Shown: positions 42,518-52,700 of the stretch, one piece after another | How the letters are laid out: every line of letters starts with the position of its first letter | How positions within the stretch are numbered: the stretch's first letter is position 1 | Assembly (NCBI GenBank): GCA_030849835.1 | Contig: JASAOC010002077.1 | Span: 1 to 64,000, forward strand | Length of the DNA stretch: 64,000 bases | Direction: 5' to 3' | DNA from: Herpetomonas samuelpessoai | Lineage: Eukaryota; Euglenozoa; Kinetoplastea; Trypanosomatida; Trypanosomatidae | Position numbers and translations under genes: made by a program | The notes under the pieces: generated by a model | Database searches by the model: none | Seen by the model: only the letters and a program-made list of their open reading frames with translations | Told to the model about the DNA's origin: nothing

Positions 42518-43579
42518 ATGGCATCCTCTCCCCACCAGCCTCATCGGGCTACCCGCTGGCGCGCCACCTCGGCGCTTGCGCTGGCTCTCCTCGTGACACT
42601 AACTGCAATGCCACCCTTGGCTGTCGTCGCCGTCACGGCGGAGGACTGCGCCGCCTATAAAGGCTATACCACTGCCCGCACCTCGCAGCGCTGCTTCTAC
42701 TCCAACGCGTGTTACGATACGGTGCTGTGCTGCCCCACAGATGGCGAGGCGACGCAAGGAAATGCCAACGAGTGCCTTGACATCACTACGTTTTCCTGCG
42801 CCTTTGACTCCGCGTGTGACGCCATGAATACGTCATCGCCCAACTATCACAACGATGGCACGGAACCCGAGTACGACCCTTCCACGCTTTACGTTAACGT
42901 CGTGGAGAGTGGCGCAGCGGTCCAGTGCTGTACCACGGCTGGGGAGGACCCTCAGCCGCCGCCAAACAGACCCGGCTTCGAGCCGTCCTCCTCCTCTGAC
43001 ACTACCGAAGATGTCGCACTGACACTTTACGATGATATCACCCGAGAGGCATCGACAGAGCCCACCATCGCCACCTGCACCGACCCCAACGCGTGCGGGC
43101 CCAGCCTTGCCTTTGCACGTGTCGTGCGCACCCTCTGCCCGGAGCTCCCCACCTTCTTCAACGACGAGTTCCTCAACGCGAATCTGTTCACCATGTGCTG
43201 CTGGTACGAGAACGCCATCACGCTGGATGGCAGCCGCGCTCCAGCCCAGGAACCCGACTGGGGGTGCGGTGCTGGCATCCTGGACCTTCCCCCTATGGCC
43301 ACCTACCACTGCAACTTCAACTTACGCGGGACGCAGTACTGCTGCAACGGCCGCGCCGACCCACCACCACCCGCGTCGTCGGTGGCGACCACCACCACAC
43401 AGAATATGGCGTCGCTGTCGCGACAGACACTCGTGTACACGTACGGAGGCTCTCAGTGCACAGACAGGCTGCTGGAACCCGGGGAGGGGGATGGTGTTGC
43501 GGGCGTCTTGTTCCTTCACCAACGCACAACGGTGCTTTCCGTGCTGGTGCTCGTGGCCGCTCTCTTGACGCTTGCGTAG
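42518..43579 (+). CDS. Secreted Cys-rich protein, probably GPI-anchored
   Basis: The product has 353 residues. A basic start (HRATRWR) and hydrophobic stretch (ALALALLVTLTAMPPLAVVA) give a clear signal peptide with cleavage near residue 40. The C-terminus is a hydrophobic run (TTVLSVLVLVAALLTLA) that ends the protein without a basic cytoplasmic tail. It follows a Gly/Asp-rich stretch, typical of a GPI-anchor signal. The mature part has 20 Cys arranged in repeated modules: C-x5-C with Ala before the second Cys (CFYSNAC, CAFDSAC, CTDPNAC), each followed further on by a CC pair (LCCP, QCCT, MCCW), and a last half module HCNFNLRGTQYCC. Disulphide-linked ectodomain is inferred. There is no visible similarity to GP63, amastin or PSA. 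Host or insect contact is speculative. Confidence 0.8.
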   Translation: MASSPHQPHRATRWRATSALALALLVTLTAMPPLAVVAVTAEDCAAYKGYTTARTSQRCFYSNACYDTVLCCPTDGEATQGNANECLDITTFSCAFDSACDAMNTSSPNYHNDGTEPEYDPSTLYVNVVESGAAVQCCTTAGEDPQPPPNRPGFEPSSSSDTTEDVALTLYDDITREASTEPTIATCTDPNACGPSLAFARVVRTLCPELPTFFNDEFLNANLFTMCCWYENAITLDGSRAPAQEPDWGCGAGILDLPPMATYHCNFNLRGTQYCCNGRADPPPPASSVATTTTQNMASLSRQTLVYTYGGSQCTDRLLEPGEGDGVAGVLFLHQRTTVLSVLVLVAALLTLA

Positions 43580-44986
43580 GGGATGTGTCGCACGGAAGGA
43601 AAGACGACGAAGCAATGTGATCTCTCACTCTTACTCTTCCCGGTGCCGCGTATAAGAACCAAGGGAGAGGGGGAGGAAGGCAAAGGCTTGTCCATGATGC
43701 CCGTTATGGAGTGAGCAGTGGTGGACTTGATTCAATTCCCTTTCTTTCTCTCTCTCCCTCTCCCTTTCTCTCTCTCTTCTTTTTTTTTTCCCTTCTCGCC
43801 TCTTCTTCCATACTCCGTACTTCTCCTAAATACATCACGACACGACACTGCACGAGTGCCTTTTCCCTCTTCTTTTTTTTTATTCCTATTTGTGTTTGAA
43901 GTGGACAGGGAGTCCCACCCTGCTTCATGTTCCGTCTCCTTCGTTCGGTTCATCGCTGCTGCTTCTTCCGTCACACTTCCACCTTCTCGTTCCGCACAGA
44001 CGGCTTTACGTATAAACCACTCTCCCACGTGATTTGCTCTGCACTGCTCATTTCTTCTCCATTCTACAACGTTTGTTTACTTGGGATGAAACATCGCGCC
44101 ATATTTTTATATTTTTACTTTGAGCTCTTAAGTGGTATGCTCCTGACTTCTTCTCGTGAAACCTTTGGTACGTGTTTTTTTTTCTTAGCTTCCCCGTGGT
44201 GAGTGAAGGAACTTTGAACACTGAACTGGATTTCGTGAGGCAATGGCGATGCCCGGCACAAGGGGACATCCATCCTAAGGTGCTGTGGGCATACCGTGTC
44301 GCGCTTTCTCTCTCTCTCCCTCTCACTCGGTGATACTCTTTGTTTCTGCTTCATGGATGCTGAGAGCGCGTCAGAGACATCCTACATGTGTTTACCTCCT
44401 GAACAATTTCCGTTTCGAAAGAAGTGAGCTACTCGCCCGGGGGAGAAAAAAAACGTTCAGTATATATTTTTCTCATTAAACCAAGGTGACTCGTTTCGTC
44501 TACATTGATAATGCCTTCCCTTACCTTAAGATCATTATGATTGTTATGATTTTCTCCTCTTTTTTTTACCGCTTCATCCTTCTTCAAGTCCTTGCGACAA
44601 CCTATTCATCCTGGGCATGATTCTCCCTGTTATGTTTGCCTTTTCCGTGCGCTTCTTTGCCCCGACCCTCGGCACCTTACTCTGGGCCACACAGAAAATA
44701 CACTTCGCCCCTCCTTCCGGATTTCTTTCAAAAGCGCTTGAAGTGACGTGGCTTGCTCGTTTTTCGTGTGTGTGTTTTCTTCCTAATTTCACTTTATTCT
44801 TTTCCCTTTGAAACCCATCCCGTATATATAGAAGCTCCTTTCCTTCGTCTTCTTTCACATCACTCACTCTCCCCTCCGTGTTTATATTGACTCTCATTCC
44901 GTTTGCTTCCCATGCGTTGATTCCACAAGCGCTCTTGTGTCTAGTTTCTCGTCCTCCACACCATGTCTTTTCCCTCCCTTACTCCA

Positions 44987-45045
44987 TGCCGTCGTCGCCT
45001 TGGCAACGTTGACGGCACGTGAAGCATCGCCAAGGTGAAGGATGC
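44987..45045 (+). ncRNA. Candidate kissing-hairpin or pseudoknot RNA element
   Basis: Hairpin 1 pairs TGCCGTC (44987-44993) with GACGGCA (45011-45017). Hairpin 2 pairs GCATC (45024-45028) with GATGC (45041-45045). The loop of the first contains TCGCCTTGGC (44995-45004), and the loop of the second contains GCCAAGGTGA (45029-45038). These are complementary over ten positions (nine Watson-Crick, one G-U). No known RNA family is recognised. It could be a 3' UTR element of the Cys-rich protein mRNA or a separate RNA. Confidence 0.35.
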
Positions 45046-45126
45046 GTCCGCCTCCACACTGTATGGGAAATGATCCTGGCACACCATAGGCAAAACGCAC
45101 ACACACACATTCCACAGGCATTACCT

Positions 45127-45150
45127 GTTGTTGTTGTTGTTGTTGTTTTT
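45127..45150 (+). repeat. (GTT)n microsatellite
   Basis: Seven uninterrupted GTT units lie in the spacer. Confidence 0.9.
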
Positions 45151-45983
45151 ATTCAACGGCTCGTGAGTGTATGTGCGTCGTCCTTCTCCGCTGTTTTGAT
45201 TTTTCCCCATAGCTCATCTCTTTGCACTGTCCGCCTTCTTTGTCTGTTTTTCCCTTGCCCTCTCCCCCTCCCCCTCCCCCTCCCTCCCTTCCTTCCTTTT
45301 GCTCTCTTGATTCATTTCGCGCATGTATAAACACCTTCATTCTCTTCCTCTCCCTGGACCGATCTCAAAGCATTTATCAAAACAAAAAATCCACATGATA
45401 AGAACGAAACAGGAGGAAAGATACGACTTGGATGGACGTCTTTAGAAAAGCTTCGCATCTTGTGCTGTGAAGAAACGTCCGGCCCCCCGCTCTCCACCCG
45501 TGAAGTCATTCATGCGGAAGCCTGCCGCGACGGGGAAAACGCTCTCCTCGTGTAAGGATCAACCCATGACACGATGTTTGCGTGTGTATGTGTGGAACGC
45601 CCTTTGTGAGAATTCATTGTTCTGTACGGGACGACGGACAAAAAGGAAACATGCGATAGGATCCGGCACCTCATGAAGGGTGTGCTCGTACAACCCTGTG
45701 ACCCGTGTGCCGCCTTCCGGCATATGTCTTTTCCCTCTTAACTGTCACACAATATCCTCCTCCGCGCGCTGCTCTTTTGCGACACCCTCGAACAGGTTTC
45801 ACGTGTCAGTTGTGTTTTTTTTTTCCTGACGTTGCTGCTACGGCTGCTGGTGCCTTTGCAAGCTCGCGCATCCCCTGAGCATCCATTGTCCATTCTTTCC
45901 TCTTTCGTGTGTGGATTGTAAAGCTACCTGTTGCGTGAAGTGAGGAGACGTCCTGATCTCAGAGTTTGAGAAAATTAAAGAGA

Positions 45984-47174
45984 ATGACTAATAGCATCCG
46001 CGCACGTTTGGTGATGGTGCTCACCAGCGCCATTACCACCTTCCTTGCCATGGCCGCCCTCGCCGCCACAGTAACCATTGCCCGCGACGTGATTGTGAAC
46101 CCGAAGCCCATTGTTCACAACGTCCGCATTGCCTACTCAACGGTACAGATGGGAAAGCAGCCAGCGTTCATTCCAAAGATGTGCTTCCCCGAGTACCGCG
46201 CGCAACACGAGGCGCTCGAGCGGCAATGGGCAGAAGAAGACCGGCAGGCAGAACAGCGGCAACTGCAGCAACAACAGGCGCCAGGGGCAGTGTCGCATGA
46301 CGCGAGCCATGGCAGTGCAACGGTGGCGTCACCAGGGTACGATGAGGTGGCCAATGACTTTGGCCATCGCGACGGCCCAGGGCTGGTGGCGCAAGCCAAC
46401 GATGTGCTCGCACGTGCCCTTGTGGCCGGCGTGAACCGTCTCGTCGCGTTGCCTGTGGTGGGTACGTTCTTTGAAGGCCGGCTGGGCAAGCGAACTTCCC
46501 CCGCCTCCTCCGTGGTGCACCATGACCCCAACTGGTCCTTCATCCAGACCAGCCCCTACGTGGATCCCGTCACGGGCGCTCTTGAGGAGAATGTGCGCGC
46601 CATCGATGACTCCCCACAGCTGCAGCAAATCGCTCGCCAAATGCCCTCTGCCATTCCTTTTCTTCGCGAGTTGGATGCGGTGAAGGTGTCGCTCTACGGC
46701 AACCTCGACGTGCGTCCGCTGTGGGACTGGAATACAAAGGCCATTTACATTGCATTTCTCGCGCGCTACGCCACCCCAAAGATGCCGCTGAATGAGGTCC
46801 TCCTGCTGGACGTCATTGTGCGCGATGTCTCCCTGCCCTGGCCGCTGAGGCACCTGCGCGGCTCGACGGCTGCCACCCGCAGCCCGGAAGAGGAGCAGGC
46901 GTATCAGCAGTTTCTTGAGTCTGTGCGGCACCCCGTGCACGACGCGCGCGGTGCGTGGATTGACCCTGTTGCCAAGACGGTTACCCTTCACGACGCATCC
47001 AAGTATGGGCTCGCCGATTTTTACGCGAACACGCTGGCACACACGGAGGTGGAGGTGGTGATACGGTACCAGGTGATGAGCTACTCGGGCTGGTCCCCTG
47101 TGCGGGAGTTCACCCCGGATAAGCAAGAGCCACCGATGGTGATTCGCCCCACGCAGGGCACGTTCGACATGTGA
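45984..47174 (+). CDS. SPC3: Signal peptidase complex subunit SPC3 (SPCS3/SPC22-like) with large insertion
   Basis: The product has 396 residues against about 180 for the usual subunit. An N-terminal membrane span (~8-35, LVMVLTSAITTFLAMAALAA) is followed by the luminal domain. The family core is clear in the second half: VKVSLYGNLDVRPLWDWNTK at ~235-255, then AIYIAFLARYAT, NEVLLLDVIVRD, and a C-terminal strand pair VEVVIRYQVMSYSGWSPVREF. This matches the D-[LV]-x-x-[LI]-[FW]-D-W-N-x-K-Q/A-[LI]-[FY] signature of SPC22/23. SPC3 is an essential noncatalytic subunit of the ER signal peptidase, with the catalytic Sec11 encoded elsewhere. Between the anchor and the core lies a ~165-residue Gln/Ala-rich insertion (~60-225) not known in yeast or animal homologues. 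The first ATG is used; the upstream TTG in frame is rejected. Confidence 0.85.
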   Translation: MTNSIRARLVMVLTSAITTFLAMAALAATVTIARDVIVNPKPIVHNVRIAYSTVQMGKQPAFIPKMCFPEYRAQHEALERQWAEEDRQAEQRQLQQQQAPGAVSHDASHGSATVASPGYDEVANDFGHRDGPGLVAQANDVLARALVAGVNRLVALPVVGTFFEGRLGKRTSPASSVVHHDPNWSFIQTSPYVDPVTGALEENVRAIDDSPQLQQIARQMPSAIPFLRELDAVKVSLYGNLDVRPLWDWNTKAIYIAFLARYATPKMPLNEVLLLDVIVRDVSLPWPLRHLRGSTAATRSPEEEQAYQQFLESVRHPVHDARGAWIDPVAKTVTLHDASKYGLADFYANTLAHTEVEVVIRYQVMSYSGWSPVREFTPDKQEPPMVIRPTQGTFDM

Positions 47175-47882
47175 GACGTGTGGGGACGAAGAAGAAGAGT
47201 GGAGCAATGCAAGCATTGTTGACGTTTCCTTTTGGGGGGCGTTGTTGTACTGGTGGCAGTCAAGGTATACGCCTTCTTCGCTGCTGTTCGATATATTTTT
47301 TGTGAACTCTCTTCTTGCGCCTGTCGCTTTGCCTGTGAGGGTAGAGTGGGTGTGGTGACGTCGCGTGTAGGGCATCACTTCACTCTTCTCCTCACAGACC
47401 CACACGTATCGCAGCTTTGCATCGAATTCCAAAGAAAATGTACACCCACATACACATAGACACAGCTTGAAAGATGAAGTGAAAAAACGATTGGACAAAC
47501 GACGCACAGTGTGTATCACATTTCACTTTTAAAAAAAAAATGATCTTTGTGTGAAAGCGTAAACGGCCAAGCAGGATTGTTTGTTTTTCTTTATCTCTGG
47601 CCTGCACAGGGTCCGACCTGTCAGGAACATATCATTGGAGAGAACTCCTACCACGGTAATAATTTCTGTCCTCTCCTCCCTCATCCTACCACTCCCTCTT
47701 GCCTCTTACAAATGATCGATTCCTGCCTTATAGAACCAAGTAAGGGCCCGCTGGTAACCAACCTCCCCCCCCCCTTCCCTCGTGTGTGTCTCTCTCAACG
47801 ATCACATCGTCAGCATCTAACCGAAAAGAGAAGGAGAAAAACAAGCCGCAAAGAAAAGAAGAACGCAAGAGCATTCGCAACA
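47175..47882 (+). other. Intergenic region
   Basis: The 700-bp spacer has a T-rich centre, an A-run at 47530-47539 and a C/T tract at 47763-47778 with AG near 47812-47813, the likely acceptor of the next gene. No gene is seen. Confidence 0.7.
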
Positions 47883-48611
47883 ATGTCCAACAGCCGCAAA
47901 CATCAGCCTTTCGTGTACAGCATCGACCCGGATCTCTACCGGCGGAGTCACGCCCCCTCCAGCACCATTGCCATGGGCATGAAGCCATCCCAGGCGGCAA
48001 CGCTCTGCTGGTCGAACCAGGTTGCCCGAGAGCAGGACCTGCAGGCCCGCTGGCGGCGCACCTACGACCCGGACGGGGCTCTCGAGGCACAGCAGGACGC
48101 CGCCCTGCAGCGCACGTTGGCCCGTGAGGCCGCGCGTCGTCAGGCGTACCTTGGCGCAGCGGAAAACCCAGAGTTGCACACCATCTTGTATGGGCGTGCG
48201 GCCCCCGACAGCAACGGCCGTACGACGACTTCCACCAGCAGCGGTGCAGAGGACACCGCACGGGCAGATGCCGCGGACAATGATGCTACCGCAGCCGCAG
48301 CAGCTTCTCTCGAAGCGGAGCTGCAGAAGCGAAAAGTGAAGCCCTCGGTCAAGTATCTAGAGACGCGCTACGATAAGTACACGGTCAGCCAGCGCTTCCC
48401 GCAAGGGCCGCTGACGACGAACCAGACCATCGGCTGGGCTGCCGCTGTGGCGGCCCGTGGAAGCGGCGAGAAGACCGAGGCCACCAACGACCAGCGTGCG
48501 GCAGCGGCCTTATATCGGCCAGTGAAGCAGCGTCCTGCTGTGCTAGCCTATCACAAACCCGAAGACGACGATCATGCACTTCTCCTTGGGTACGACTTGC
48601 ATCCCAAGTGA
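47883..48611 (+). CDS. Small conserved-looking protein of unknown function
   Basis: The product has 242 residues and is not recognised. Residues 1-~95 are ordered and basic, with aromatic-rich SIDPDLYRRSH and a helix of VAREQDLQARWRRTYDP type. Residues ~105-140 are an Ala/Asp/Thr low-complexity linker. The C-terminal part has RYDKYTVSQRFPQGPLTTNQ followed by IGWAAAV, and a final tyrosine-containing YHKPEDDDHALLLGYDLHPK. Short basic proteins with RYxxY and TTNQxxGW-like peptides are often microtubule-associated or inner-junction axonemal proteins, but this is only an impression. There is no signal peptide or membrane span. The ATG is the first after the C/T tract and AG; upstream in-frame non-ATG sequence was ignored. 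Normal codon bias supports a real gene. Confidence 0.7.
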   Translation: MSNSRKHQPFVYSIDPDLYRRSHAPSSTIAMGMKPSQAATLCWSNQVAREQDLQARWRRTYDPDGALEAQQDAALQRTLAREAARRQAYLGAAENPELHTILYGRAAPDSNGRTTTSTSSGAEDTARADAADNDATAAAAASLEAELQKRKVKPSVKYLETRYDKYTVSQRFPQGPLTTNQTIGWAAAVAARGSGEKTEATNDQRAAAALYRPVKQRPAVLAYHKPEDDDHALLLGYDLHPK

Positions 48612-49741
48612 GATGTCAGTGGCATGCACGGGTCCACGCCTTCTCTTCCATGTTTTGGCTCCACCCCTCTTGTTGTGTGCGAATGTATCTGTAGCGTCTG
48701 CTCACTTTGTTTTTCCCTTTATGGACTCGTGACCATGGCCATACCCCATCCATGCCATCTCTCCTTCTCTCCGCTTCCACGGAAGCTATGCAATGTAGTG
48801 TACGCTGGCCGCGATACGTATCATGTTCCCTCATGTTCCGCTATCCTTGGCCGTCCGTTTTTTTTTTTCTTTCCTTTGTCTTTCCCTCTCCCCCACCTCC
48901 GATGTTTGGCAATGTTGAACCCTTGTTTTGTAAAGACACCACATTCACTCAGAACATCGATAGGGCCATCTCCATGATACGTAGGCCACAGAAGGCTCTC
49001 TCAACGGGACGGAGTAAACGACACTTGATCCCGTTCCACGAGGGAGCTTCGAACTGTGACGTCACGCCAAATGACTTCTTGCGTAGCCTGCGTGTGGCAT
49101 CTTGTTCTCCCCATTACTGATGAAATCGTCGTGCAATGTGGGTATCCCTTGCTCACACACTCACCTCTCTCTCTCTCTCTCTCTTCTTGCACAATTACCT
49201 GCATGCGTCTTTCTTCACCATCACGCGGTAACCTATGCAGTTTTCGGACATAGAGAGCGCGGTAGCTCCCCATTCATAGATAGACGCTTTCCGTATCACT
49301 GAATCTTTTTTTGCCACATCGTACATATATATTTTTTGCTTACGTTGTTTTTCACCGTCTCACTGGGCAGGGGACGCTCTCACGTTTTCTTTCTCGCCCT
49401 CGTTTATTTCCGCCCCAAGCGCTGTCCCCCGCCTCATCGGTTCACTATTATTTTTACCGGCTGGAGCGAATGGTCCATGGGGTTGAATGACCTGAAACAA
49501 GTTCCTGACCTAGGAAAGCCAACCCACCCAAGGGTGAATCGGAGTTCAGGGTCGGAGTAGCTCTGCCCTGACGCAGGGAAGAAAGTGATATTGAAGATGG
49601 AGAGGCTCGTACCTGAGAGTACGGATGATTGGTACCCGACGCATCCCTCGTTCTCCGTTCCTTCACCTTTGGAGTAGGACTAGTTTCTAGCTCTTGTACC
49701 TAAACATAGACCCACTCACACGCACGCAAATCACGGTTGGG
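48612..49741 (+). other. Intergenic region with hairpin cluster near its end
   Basis: The first 800 bp are an ordinary T/C-rich spacer: T-run at 48861-48870, (CT)n at 49168-49183. The last 260 bp (49470-49690) are mixed-composition DNA with several mutually exclusive short stems and no polypyrimidine run. AG candidates lie near 49674 and 49689. No coding frame is seen. Confidence 0.6.
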
Positions 49742-52700
49742 ATGGCATCCGCGCGGCCTTCAGCGAGCGGTCGGTTTGGGGTGCAGCCCCTTCCCTGGCC
49801 AGCCGCTGCACCGGCCGAGTCGGCCTCCCTCGTGGGGCCTGCACTCGTGCCTAGCCACACCAGCACCGAAGGCGATGAATTAGAGGATGCGGCCATCTTC
49901 CGGCCCCTCGACAACTCACTTGCCGCCCAGGCCGATGATGTCTCGTCTCTGACCTATGCGCGTCACGTAAAAAGAGGGGAGCACGCACCACACCCACTGA
50001 CACGTACACAGATGTCCCTGACAACCAGCTTGGACAGCGATCCAGGTTCCGCGGCGTACTACGCGGACAATGTGTACATTGCCGAACCCATGTCAACCAC
50101 CGTCACCACGAGTGAGGAGGAAACAACACCGTCGATGGTAACCGCGTCCACCACCACCACGGCGACGGCGGCTGCTACGACAGCTATCCCTCGCGAAGGG
50201 AAGCGGCGGCACGATCGTCGCGACAGGGACAGCACGAGGCCGAGCAGAGACGACAGAGGAGAGAAAGATCCGCAGCGGCAGCGGCAACGCCGATCCCGTG
50301 ACGACGAGCCCGAGCCGCAGACAAGGGCGATGGCAAAGCTAGCAGCCTCGGCACACAGACACGGTGGTGGTGATGTCTCACATGAAGCGCGCCAACGGAA
50401 CAAGGCGTCGCGCACCCGTGCCGGACCTTTCCGGAAAGCATCCGTTCCCACTACAACCGTGATCGACCCACTTGGACCCCTCCTCCTCGATGACACGCTC
50501 CTGCAAGGCATGCACCGCCCTTCCCGTGAAGCGGCCGCGGGACGGACGGAGAGCGACTTGCACGCACTCCTGGAAGAAAACCGAGGGGTTCCCGGCGCTC
50601 CTGTGGGCGGCATCGTCCCCCCTGGTGTAGGTACCTCCAGCAGTGTGGCCAGAAGCCGACGTTACCCAGCTTACGGTCCTGAGGAAAGCGACTCCGCGAC
50701 GCTGCGTGCTGGTGGCGATGCGAGGGACTCGCCGCTTTCCCCACAACAACCCTACGCGGTCCCGTCACCATCGCACAGCACAGAGGACCGTCATTGGTCG
50801 CTCGGACGGGAGCGAGACGGCAGCCTCGAGCCCATGCGACGGCCACCCGGCACCCCACCCCGCAGCGGCGACAGACACCCGTCGTACCAGTCCCAGGAAG
50901 ACCGCTCCCCCTTCGCCATCAACGGAGCCATCCGCACAAGACCCTCGCCCTCCCCAACACACTCTGCCACCGCACGTTCCTCCCCTTCAGCCCGCACCTC
51001 CCCCACGTCGCTGGAACGTGGCACCTTCTTGCCATCCCGAACCGATGCTGGCTTCGCGCAGTTTGTCCGAGAGCAGCAGAAGGCTCGCGCCGCACAACGG
51101 CAGCGCCCCTCGGCGACTGCGCAGAGGCCAACCCCACCACAACACCGGCGAAGAACAGACGAACGCAGACCTCACCCGCAGGAAGGTGGACGGAGGAAGG
51201 CGTCGTCACATCTGCGAAACCCAGAACCACCCCTCTCGCGTCCTGCGCACACGGATGTGCATGCTCCCTCCAGCGTACTCTACAGCAGCAGTAGCAGCAG
51301 CAGCAGTGAGGAGAAGGAGGGAATCCCCGATCCGCGCAGCACCAACCGGAGGCACACCCCTCAACCGCACTCCCCACGCACTTCCCCCGCCTCACGCAAT
51401 CCATACGCACGCCGCGCACAGCCCTCACCGCGGTCGTCCAGTGACAAGAGCTCGCACCGCGCGGCTCCTTTGGATAGCAGCAGCATTCCTTCCCCCTCGC
51501 CCCGGCAAGGGCCGCGGACTCGTTCAGTGCACCGCAGGACCCCTGCCGCGGAAGCAAGTGCACAGCGTGGCGGCCGCGCGAGCCAGTCCCGTCGGCCCAT
51601 TTCCATTGTCCGCAACGACGACGACGACGACGACGATGACACGGCAGCGGCTGAGATAGAGGCATATCACGAGGAAGACCATTTCACGGACGAGTACGAC
51701 GAGCGAGACGTGGCGAGGGCTGGGAATGCAAGGAGTCAACGCGCTTCCTCTGCTCGCCAGCAACAACCGCACGACATCGGTGAATCCTCAACGCGCAAGA
51801 GTGGTGACGCGCAGTCGGCTCGTCGAGAGGCCGGCCGCCGTGGATCTGTGGAAGGACGTACACCCGTTCCACAAAGACGCAGCAAGGCGAGATCCACAGA
51901 GACGCATCGCCACCTCAAAAACTATCACGATGGGGATGCTGCCTATCCGGAAAGACATGAACATGAGACGGAAGCGGAGAAGGACGTGGTGCAGGAAGGA
52001 CGCTCCCAGATGCGGTCCCGCAGCCCACGCGATAACCACTTCACGAAGTCGCGTCCGGCATCCCCAACGTCGTTGGCCAACCGCAGCCGCGGAGGCATCA
52101 TCGCTGTGCGGGCCACCACTCCCCCAACGTCCTCCACCCCTTCCCGACAGCGATCACCACACGCGTCACCCGTGTCGGCCTCCGCCCCCCTCACTCGTCG
52201 GGCTACAGAGGAGGCGCTGCTCTCCGCGCTTGCCCGTCGGCATCCTAGCCGCAGTCCAACATCACCCGCAACCGTTTCTCCCCACACGCGTGCACTCTCC
52301 GTGCTTAAGCGAGGGTGGTCGATGAAGCCGTACGGTGGAGAAGACGTTGACGATGAGGCTGACGCCTGGGACTCGGAGGAAGACGGTCCAGAGGGACCGC
52401 GGCAGCGTTTGTACTCTAGAAAGCACGTGGCCGCCCTCTCCGCAGATCTCGCCGCGGCACGGGTGCAGCGGGAGAGTGACGAGCACCGCCTGCAGCAACT
52501 GCGCTGCTCCTTGGTTGCCGCCTACTGCCTGCTCGGGGAAATGAAAAAATCTTCACCGCCGCACAGCGCAGAGGTGCTGTCACCAGCGTTGGAGGACACC
52601 CTCCAGCGAGCGGCGCGTCGGGCAGCGCACGCGACGGCGACCACGCACCGTGCCATTGCCACGGAGGCCTCTGCACAGCTGCAGCCCGCTGCCGAGGCGG

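Larger units (their letters stand above)
43580..45983 (+). other. Intergenic region (2.4 kb) with a structured stretch
   Basis: It is pyrimidine-rich with (CT)n near 43745-43775, a (GTT)n tract at 45127-45150, and a CCCTCC-type run near 45260-45290. An internal T/C tract (44838-44880) has AG near 44929-44930, shortly before the complementary segments at 44987-45045. Short ATG frames are Phe/Ser/Leu-rich with no coding character. The acceptor for the next gene is probably the T-run at 45818-45828 with AG near 45861. Confidence 0.6.

Noticed and set aside
44617-44811. 64-codon hydrophobic peptide gene
   Set aside because: A short frame in T-rich DNA without codon bias; no splice acceptor placed just before it.
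49000-49690. tRNA or snoRNA in the spacer before the PH-like gene
   Set aside because: No intact A and B boxes or paired C/D boxes could be found, only short hairpins.
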